From Blasia pusilla (Eukaryota; Marchantiophyta; Marchantiopsida; Blasiales): a stretch of 64,000 nucleotides of DNA. The stretch spans positions 43,081,483 through 43,145,482 of the forward strand of contig CM114274.1 in the NCBI GenBank assembly GCA_050084515.1, given 5' to 3'. The translations under genes and the position numbers were made by a program. Under the pieces are notes generated by a model. That model was not told where the DNA came from, ran no database searches, and worked only from the letters and a program-made list of their open reading frames with translations. The first letter of the stretch is position 1. Every line of letters starts with the position of its first letter. This document shows, in pieces, positions 56,906-64,000 of this stretch.

Positions 56906-59052
56906 ATGCTCTGTGGCTAAGCGTTAAAGCTCCTCAGTCGAGCCCCAAAGCGGCACCTCTCCTCCACTGACTACTGCGGCGACCATGACACTCCTCTCCA
57001 TAGAAATGTCAGGAACGGAAGTGTCCTCTACATGGACATGTCCCTCAATCAAGTCACTAGGCCAAGTAATGGCGCTGCTATGTGCTACTAAGGTCACCAT
57101 CTCTCCTGGCCGTCGCTCGATCACTGCATGTGTAAATCCAACGGGTAATGAGCTAAGGCGCCCATCACGTGACTGCCATCTTGGTCTGTACGACGATGAC
57201 TCCTCCCAGTAATCCAAGGAAAACCCCATCTAGCACAACACTGCTCCACCAACCAAGACGTCGTAGGACTCTGCATCAGTCACTATCGCCTTGGCTCGCA
57301 CCACGGACTCATCTGTAGGGTGTCCGGGATGAATCCTCACCACGACCTCCTATCGGATGATATACTGTGTGGTACTCACTCCACCCATGGTAGTTTTTAT
57401 CTGAAATGGACAACACTCCACATCGGCTCTCGTCAAGCCCACTCCTCTGAATGTCGCTTTCCCCAACATGAGGGGTTGCGCTCTTGAATCCAACAATACG
57501 CGCTGCGGACTAAAGGCTCTACCTCATGGACTCACCAACTTGAAGACCTCTCCCCGCTTATCCAGCAAAACAACACCAAGAGAAGCCATGGCACGCTCTA
57601 TCGCGGGTCTAGCGGGCATCTCTGCCATCGTAGCACTCGCAACTTGGCATGAATCTGACGTGGATGGCCTAAGCATAAGCTCCAAGGGCAGGTCCATCAG
57701 CTCCTCTGCAATCACCTCTAAACGTGATGCAAGAACTCTAACTCCACGCTCACAGAGTGCAGCGGCCAACCGGAAAACCTCGGCGGGCGTACCTCCCAAC
57801 GTCATAACATCAGAAGCATAAAATAAAGGAGCGCGGTACACAACAGTGGCCGCCCCCAACAATGTGCTCGACATATGGTCTTCCGAGCATCAAGCAATAG
57901 GAGTTGTCGCACTCACTTCTCCCGTCGCCCTTTGTGCTTTCACACCAAGAATATCACCAACTCTCTGAGAACTCTGATCAGGACCCATCAATGGGGTCCT
58001 CATCGCCTCAAACAATGTGAAGGACTGAGGAAGCCTCGTCTATTTTCTGGCTTCCCCTCTACGGCTGCTCCACGGGTAACAACTGCGGAGGTCTCCATTT
58101 GGGCAACCCCACGCATCCAACTAGGATCCTCCATATCTCTGGCAGGTCTAGAAGACGTCGATGCCACGGATCCGACATCGAGTAACCTCAATGCCACAAC
58201 AGCAATCTGTTGTTGTAGTTGTTGTATTTGAGCAACCATCCCAGACTCACACCTGACGTCTCCCTCAATGGGTCTAGGTGGTGGGACTCTACCTCCTCCA
58301 CGGGCAACGCCACCACCCCCTTGGGCGAATCCAACTCCTCGTCCCCCAATAGGACCACCTAGTGCATGACCTCTAGGCCCACCCGGATAGGCAACTCGCT
58401 CTAGTGCCCTCTCAAGCCCTCGGTGTGGACGTAACTCAAGGTGTAAACTGAATAACTTGACCATATCTCTGACAATAGTCACAATGATAACCTCTTGGTG
58501 CAGCACCATCTCTTCCTCCATGTTGAGGCACACGTCCCTAACCTTGACGAAAGCAATCACCCTGATGATGGGCTCCACCACATGACCAATAAATAATCAG
58601 AGGCGGCGGTGGCTGCTGTTGAGCCGCATATGAAGGCATAGGTCTTTGTGGCACAACCTCCCGATATCCTCCTTGTGCTCGCGGTGCCAGAGTTGATCTA
58701 TCTCGGAGTCCACGTTGTTGCACTCCTGGTGCAAGAAATCATGACTGCTCTCACCTAGAACCCATTGTGGCTACACTCTCGTCCGTCATGTTGGACTCAA
58801 TGTTCTCCGCAGTCCAAAAAACATCTTTCAACGTAGGGGAGGTGATCATAAGAAGCACCCGTCCCACACCCGTGTCCGTAGGGTTCGGTCCAGTATCGCA
58901 TACCATGACACCTGAGCCTCTATCACCCCGTGATCAAGTAGCGCAAGCGAGTGTAAGCATAACGCAAACTCTCACCTAGGCCCTTTGGTAAATCGTCTAT
59001 GCTCCGCAACTTCTCCGTCCATACCCCTTGGAAGCTCACCCTCAACTCAGTT
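56906..59052 (-). pseudogene. Gag and protease of the methyltransferase-type element (copy 2)
   Basis: Minus strand. Gag capsid end near 59030-58940 (VSFQGVWTEKLRSIDDLPKG, LGESLRYAYTRLRYLI), zinc-knuckle remnant at about 58600 (SCGGAHHQGDCF with the first Cys changed to Tyr), a Gly-rich segment (GGRGVGFAQGGGGVARGGGR) and a Gln-rich helix (QIQQLQQQIAVVALRLLD). Protease region from about 57870: LGGTPAEVFRLAAALCERGV..., with the active site read as RVLLDSRAQPLMLG (about 57510), where Gly of D-S-G is replaced by Arg. It is truncated at 59052 by telomere-like repeats. Confidence 0.72.
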
Positions 59053-59053
59053 A

Positions 59054-59077
59054 AGGGTTTAGGGTTTAGGGTTTAGG
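59054..59077 (+). repeat. Interstitial telomeric tract (three TTTAGGG units)
   Basis: AAGGGTTTAGGGTTTAGGGT followed by TTAGG. It joins the broken gag of the retroelement to rDNA spacer. Orientation is the same as the terminal telomere. Confidence 0.85.
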
Positions 59078-59348
59078 ATCCGTCGCGGGCCGCGAAGCCC
59101 CGGACTCGCCGAGGGAGAGTCGGCACAGGGAGCCATCTGCGCCCGACCGCGGGCGCGCCCTGATCCCGCCTAGGCACCTCCCTACCACATGGAGGAGACG
59201 GGGGTTTAGAAGGGCGCGGGGGAATCCGACCAACTCCCCGAGGTTCCGGAACGCGAAAGAAAAAACCCGAAAGGCCTCCGTCCCCGCCCGCAGAGGGGGG
59301 ACGGGCGCGCGCGATGGCGCCGCCCGGCTGCCAGGATAAGAGGATAGC
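59078..59348 (+). other. GC-rich external transcribed spacer of rDNA
   Basis: A GC-rich block (CGTCGCGGGCCGCGAAGCCC ... GGGACGGGCGCGCGCGATGG) ends exactly at the 18S start. Its position and composition identify it as the 3' part of the 5' external transcribed spacer. The ORFs reported across it are not genes. Confidence 0.7.
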
Positions 59349-59556
59349 TACGTGGTTGATCCTGCCAGTAGTCATATGCTTGTCTCAAAGATTAAGCCAT
59401 GCATGTGTAAGTATAAACTCTTTTATACTATGAAACTGCGAATGGCTCGATAAATAAGTTATAGTTTCTTTGATGGTACCTTGCTACTCGGATAACCACA
59501 GTAATTCTAGAGCTAATGCGTGCACCAACTCCCCACTTCGAGAAGGGACGTATTTA
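59349..59556 (+). rRNA. 18S rRNA gene, 5' fragment (about 208 bp), decayed
   Basis: TACGTGGTTGATCCTGCCAG, AAGATTAAGCCATGCATGTG, TTGATGGTACCTTGCTACTC and AATTCTAGAGCTAAT are the first conserved blocks of eukaryotic 18S rRNA. Several invariant positions are changed (ACGTGG for ACCTGG at the start; GGCTCGATAAATAAG for the usual GGCTCATTAAATCAG), so it is a pseudogene. It breaks off in GGGACGTATTTA, where normal 18S continues TTAGATAAA; here it runs directly into GGGTT telomere-like sequence. Confidence 0.93.
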
Positions 59557-59790
59557 GGGTTAACGGTTTCCGGTTTGGATTTAGGGTTCACGGTTCACGG
59601 TTCACGGTTCAGGGTTTAGGCTTTAGGGTTTAGGGTTCACGGTTGAGGGTTAAGAGTTATGGGTTAACGGTTTAGGAATAAGGGTTGAGGGTTTAGGGTT
59701 GAGGGTTGAGGGTTGAGGGTTGAGGGTTTAGGGTTTAGGGTCTAGGGTTGAGGGTTTAGTGTTGAGGGTTTAGGGTTTAGGGTTGAGGGT
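59553..59790 (+). repeat. Degenerate telomere-like zone
   Basis: A mix of TTTAGGG, TTCACGG (three in a row near 59587-59608), TTGAGGG (several in a row near 59695-59725) and single-base variants. Heptamer spacing is mostly kept. This is the oldest, most centromere-proximal part of the terminal array. Confidence 0.9.
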
Positions 59791-61560
59791 TGAGGGTTTA
59801 GGTTAGGTTTAGGTTTAGGTTTAGGGTTTAGGTTTAGGTTTTTAGGTTTTAGGTTTAGGTTTAGGTTTAGGTTTAGGTTTAGGTTTAGGGTTTAGGTTTA
59901 GGTTTAGGTTTAGGTTTAGGGTTTTTAGGTTTAGGTTTAGGTTTAGGGTTTAGGGGTTTAGGTTTAGGTTTAGGTTTAGGGTTTAGGTTTAGGTTTAGGT
60001 TTAGGTTTAGGTTTAGGTTTAGGTTTAGGTTTAGGTTTAGGGTTTAGGTTTAGGGTTTAGGTTTAGGTTTAGGTTTAGGTTTAGGTTTAGGTTTAGGTTT
60101 AGGTTTAGGTTTAGGTTTAGTTTTAGGTTTAGGTTTAGGTTTAGGTTTAGGTTTAGGTTTAGGTTTAGGTTTAGGTTTAGGTTTAGGTTTAGGTTTAGGT
60201 TTAGGTTTAGGTTTAGGTTTAGGTTTAGGTTTAGGTTTAGGGTTTAGGTTTAGGTTTAGGTTTAGGTTTAGGTTTAGGTTTAGGTTTAGGGTTTTAGGGG
60301 TTTAGGTTTAGGTTTAGGGTTTAGGTTTAGGTTTAGGTTTAGGGTTTAGGTTTAGGTTTAGGTTTAGGTTTAGGTTTAGGTTTAGGTTTAGGTTTAGGTT
60401 TAGGTTTAGGTTTAGGTTTAGGTTTTTAGGTTTAGGGTTTAGGTTTAGGTTTAGGTTTAGGTTAGGTTTAGGGTTTAGGTTTAGGTTTAGGGTTTAGGGT
60501 TTAGGGTTTAGGTTTAGGTTTAGGGTTTAGGTTTAGGGTTTAGGTTTAGGTTTAGGGTTTAGGTTTAGGTTTAGGTTTAGGGTTTAGGTTTAGGTTTAGG
60601 GGTTTAGGTTTAGGGGTTTAGGTTTAGGGTTTAGGTTTAGGTTTAGGTTTAGGGGGTTTAGGTTTAGGGTTTAGGTTTAGGTTTAGGTTTAGGTTTAGGT
60701 TTAGTTTAGGTTTAGGTTTAGGTTTAGGTTTAGGTTTAGGGTTTAGGTTTAGGTTTAGGGTTTTAGGTTTAGGTTTAGGTTTAGGTTTAGGGTTTAGGTT
60801 TAGGGTTTAGGGTTTAGGGTTTAGGGTTTAGGGTTTAGGTTTAGGTTTAGGTTTAGGTTTAGGTTTAGGGGTTTAGGGTTTAGGGTTTAGGTTTAGGGTT
60901 TAGGTTTAGGGTTTAGGTTTAGGTTTAGGGTTTAGGTTTAGGTTTAGGTTTAGGTTTAGGTTTAGGTTTAGGTTTAGGTTTAGGTTTAGGGTTTAGGGTT
61001 TAGGGTTTAGGGGTTTAGGGTTTAGGGTTTAGGTTTAGGTTTAGGGGTTTAGGTTTAGGTTTAGGTTTAGGGTTTAGGTTTAGGGTTTAGGTTTAGGTTT
61101 AGGGTTTAGGTTTAGGTTTAGGTTTAGGGTTTAGGTTTAGGTTTAGGGTTTAGGTTTAGGTTTAGGGTTTAGGGTTTAGGGTTTAGGGTTTAGGTTTAGG
61201 TTTAGGGTTTAGGGTTTAGGGTTTAGGGTTTAGGGTTTTAGGTTTAGGTTTAGGGTTTAGGTTTAGGTTTAGGTTTAGGTTTAGGGTTTAGGTTTAGGGT
61301 TTAGGGTTTAGGTTTAGGGTTTAGGGTTTAGGGTTTAGGTTTAGGTTTAGGGTTTAGGGTTTAGGGTTTAGGTTTAGGGTTTAGGGTTTAGGGTTTAGGT
61401 TTTAGGTTTAGGGTTTAGGTTTAGGTTTAGGGTTTAGGTTTAGGTTTAGGTTTAGGTTTAGGGGTTTAGGGTTTAGGTTTAGGGTTTAGGGTTTAGGGTT
61501 TAGGTTTAGGTTTAGGGTTTAGGGTTTAGGGTTTAGGGTTTAGGGTTTAGGGTTTAGGGT
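59790..61560 (+). repeat. TTTAGG-rich variant telomere zone
   Basis: The hexamer TTTAGG (GGTTTA) is the main unit, in runs of ten or more (for example 60060-60240), mixed with TTTAGGG. The share of the heptamer rises to the right. Confidence 0.93.
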
Positions 61561-64000
61561 TTTAGGTTTAGGTTTAGGTTTAGGTTTTTAGGTTTAGGGT
61601 TTAGGGTTTAGGGTTTAGGGTTTAGGGTTTAGGGTTTAGGGTTTAGGGTTTAGGGTTTAGGGTTTAGGGTTTAGGGTTTAGGGTTTAGGGTTTAGGGTTT
61701 AGGGTTTAGGTTTAGGTTTAGTTTAGGGTTTAGGGTTTAGGGTTTAGGGTTTAGGGTTTAGGGGGTTTAGGGTTTAGGGTTTAGGGTTTAGGGTTTAGGG
61801 TTTAGGGTTTAGGGTTTAGGGTTTAGGGTTTAGGGTTTTAGGGTTTAGGGTTTAGGGTTTAGGGTTTAGGGTTTAGGGTTTAGGGTTTAGGGTTTAGGGT
61901 TTAGGGTTTAGGGTTTAGGGTTTAGGGTTTAGGGTTTAGGGTTTAGGGTTTAGGGTTTAGGGTTTAGGGTTTAGGGTTTAGGGTTTAGGGGTTTAGGGTT
62001 TAGGGTTTAGGAGTTTAGGGTTTAGGGTTTAGGGTTTAGGGTTTAGGGTTTAGGGTTTAGGGTTTAGGGTTTAGGGTTTAGGGTTTAGGGTTTAGGGTTT
62101 AGGGTTTAGGGTTTAGGGTTTAGGGTTTAGGGTTTAGGGTTTAGGGTTTAGGGTTTAGGGTTTAGGGTTTAGGGTTTAGGGTTTAGGGTTTAGGGTTTAG
62201 GGTTTAGGGTTTAGGGTTTAGGGTTTAGGGTTTAGGGTTTAGGGTTTAGGGTTTAGGGTTTAGGGTTTAGGGTTTAGGGTTTAGGAGTTTAGGGTTTAGG
62301 GTTTAGGGTTTAGGGTTTAGGGTTTAGGGTTTAGGGTTTAGGGTTTAGGGTTTAGGGTTTAGGGTTTAGGGTTTAGGGTTTAGGGTTTAGGGTTTAGGGT
62401 TTAGGGTTTAGGGTTTAGGGTTTAGGGTTTAGGGTTTAGGGTTTAGGGTTTAGGGTTTAGGGTTTAGGGTTTAGGGTTTAGGGTTTAGGGTTTAGGGTTT
62501 AGGGTTTAGGGTTTAGGGTTTAGGGTTTAGGGTTTAGGGTTTAGGGTTTAGGGTTTAGGGTTTAGGGTTTAGGGTTTAGGGTTTAGGAGTTTAGGGTTTA
62601 GGGTTTAGGGTTTAGGGTTTAGGGTTTAGGGTTTAGGGTTTAGGGTTTAGGGTTTAGGGTTTAGGGTTTAGGGTTTAGGGTTTAGGGTTTAGGGTTTAGG
62701 GTTTAGGGTTTAGGGTTTAGGGTTTAGGGTTTAGGGTTTAGGGTTTAGGGTTTAGGGTTTAGGGTTTAGGGTTTAGGGTTTAGGGTTTAGTTTAGGGTTT
62801 AGGGTTTAGGGTTTAGGGTTTAGGGTTTAGGGTTTAGGGTTTAGGGTTTAGGGTTTAGGGTTTAGGGTTTAGGGTTTAGGGTTTGGGGTTTAGGGTTTAG
62901 GGTTTAGGGGGTTTAGGGTTTAGGGTTTAGGGTTTAGGGTTTAGGGTTTAGGGTTTAGGGTTTAGGGTTTAGGGTTTAGGGTTTAGGGTTTAGGGTTTAG
63001 GGTTTAGGGTTTAGGGTTTAGGGTTTAGGGTTTAGGGTTTAGGGTTTAGGGTTTAGGGTTTAGTTTAGGGTTTAGGGTTTAGGGTTTAGGGTTTAGGGTT
63101 TAGGGTTTAGGGTTTAGGGTTTAGGGTTTAGGGTTTAGGGTTTAGGGTTTAGGGTTTAGGGTTTAGGGTTTAGGGTTTAGGGTTTAGGGTTTAGGGTTTA
63201 GGGTTTAGGGTTTAGGGTTTAGGGTTTAGGGTTTAGGGTTTAGGGTTTAGGGTTTAGGGTTTAGGGTTTAGGGTTTAGGGTTTAGGGTTTAGGGTTTAGG
63301 GTTTAGGGTTTAGGGTTTAGGGTTTAGGGTTTAGGGTTTAGGGTTTAGGGTTTAGGGTTTAGGGTTTAGGGTTTAGGGTTTAGGGTTTAGGGTTTAGGGT
63401 TTAGGGTTTAGGGTTTAGGGTTTAGGGTTTAGGGTTTAGGGTTTAGGGTTTAGGGTTTAGGGTTTAGGGTTTAGGGTTTAGGGTTTAGGGTTTAGGGTTT
63501 AGGGTTTAGGGTTTAGGGTTTAGGGTTTAGGGTTTAGGGTTTAGGGTTTAGGGTTTAGGGTTTAGGGTTTAGGGTTTAGGAGTTTAGGGTTTAGGGTTTA
63601 GGGTTTAGGGTTTAGGGTTTAGGGTTTAGGGTTTAGGGGTTTAGGGTTTAGGGTTTAGGGTTTAGGGTTTAGGGTTTAGGGTTTAGGGTTTAGGGTTTAG
63701 GGTTTAGGGTTTAGGGTTTAGGGTTTAGGGTTTAGGGTTTAGGGTTTAGGGTTTAGGGTTTAGGGTTTAGGGTTTAGGGTTTAGGGTTTTTAGGGTTTAG
63801 GGTTTAGGGTTTAGGGTTTAGGGTTTAGGGTTTAGGGTTTAGGGTTTAGGGTTTAGGGTTTAGGGTTTAGGGTTTAGGGTTTAGGAGGGGTTTAGGGTTT
63901 AGGGTTTAGGGTTTAGGGTTTAGGGTTTAGGGTTTAGGGTTTTAGGGTTTAGGGTTTAGGTTTAGGGTTTAGGGTTTAGGGTTTAGGAGTTTAGGGTTTA
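61560..64000 (+). repeat. Canonical TTTAGGG telomere array
   Basis: Arabidopsis-type heptamer over about 2.4 kb to the window edge, with rare variants (TTTAGGAG at about 62010, 62284, 62586, 63580 and 63986; GTTTGGGG at about 62883; TTTAGTTTAGGG at 62788 and 63062). The G-rich strand pointing right shows that the chromosome end is to the right. Confidence 0.98.

Larger units (their letters stand above)
50739..59052 (-). mobile_element. Methyltransferase-type Ty3/gypsy element, copy 2 (minus strand, 5' truncated in gag)
   Basis: The longest copy. From its 5' side (high coordinates): gag (to 59052, truncated), protease, methyltransferase, RT, RNase H, integrase, a partial PHD finger, tail copy, 3' LTR. 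It ends on both sides at telomere-like tracts (50722-50737 and 59054-59077). No 5' LTR is present. The 3' LTR is interrupted by a ~1.1-kb unrelated insertion (51216-52320). Gag-protease and methyltransferase are broken by stops, but RNase H and integrase frames are long. Confidence 0.82.

Noticed and set aside
59073-59388. Pro/Arg-rich minus-strand ORFs at the rDNA piece
   Set aside because: They are chance frames in the GC-rich rDNA spacer and 18S fragment.

Overview
The window is the right-hand end of a land-plant nuclear chromosome. The last ~4.4 kb is telomeric repeat with the G-rich strand running 5'->3' towards the right edge: canonical TTTAGGG, preceded by a long TTTAGG-rich zone. Inside it lie a decayed retrotransposon landscape and a few host genes. 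The species cannot be named. A DNMT3-like methyltransferase family and the style of the repeats make a non-flowering land plant plausible, but that is inference.

Layout. 1-14.5 kb: an old Ty3/gypsy gag gene is split into three pieces by (i) a composite insertion at 1179-13019 (flanked by AAGA) and (ii) a solo LTR at 13620-14230 (flanked by CCCG). The composite holds parts of a second Ty3 family (LTR 4271-5484, gag-protease to 8090, and a coiled-coil ORF at 2376-4229). It also holds a most unusual Ty3 pol: a DNMT3-like cytosine-5 methyltransferase domain (8303-9433), then RT, RNase H, integrase and a C-terminal PHD finger. 14.5-17.4 kb: a small intact host gene (16242-16580) with a probable 5'UTR intron. 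19.3-20.6 kb: a fragment of the methyltransferase-type element (minus strand). 20.6-30.9 kb: a decayed CACTA/En-Spm region with transposase, DUF4218/DUF4216-like segments and a second multi-exon gene. 30.9-33.4 kb: LTR, primer-binding site and gag of the second Ty3 family. 34.0-34.6 kb: an inverted LTR carrying a 231-bp (CA)n. 35301-40179: a complete-length but dead Ty1/copia element with TSD TAATG. 41.7-44.1 kb: another decayed methyltransferase element (minus). 47136-50464: an apparently intact five-exon nuclear gene for chloroplast phosphoribulokinase. 50.7-59.05 kb: the longest methyltransferase-type element (minus), truncated in gag. 59.05-59.56 kb: a fragment of rDNA (external spacer plus the first ~208 bp of 18S). 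Then telomere.

Two themes stand out. First, at least three copies share the order gag-protease-methyltransferase-RT-RNase H-integrase, and PHD-finger sequence is recognisable in three; this is a retroelement lineage carrying both a chromatin 'writer' and a chromatin 'reader'. Second, telomere-like tracts occur at 50722-50737, 59054-59077 and from 59553 onward, all in the same orientation, and they separate the PRK gene, the retroelement, the rDNA piece and the live telomere. This looks like a stack of former chromosome ends or break-repair scars.

No tRNA gene, CRISPR array or bacterial feature was seen. Only the PRK gene and the small gene at 16242 look intact; nearly all other coding sequence is broken by stops, frameshifts or deletions.
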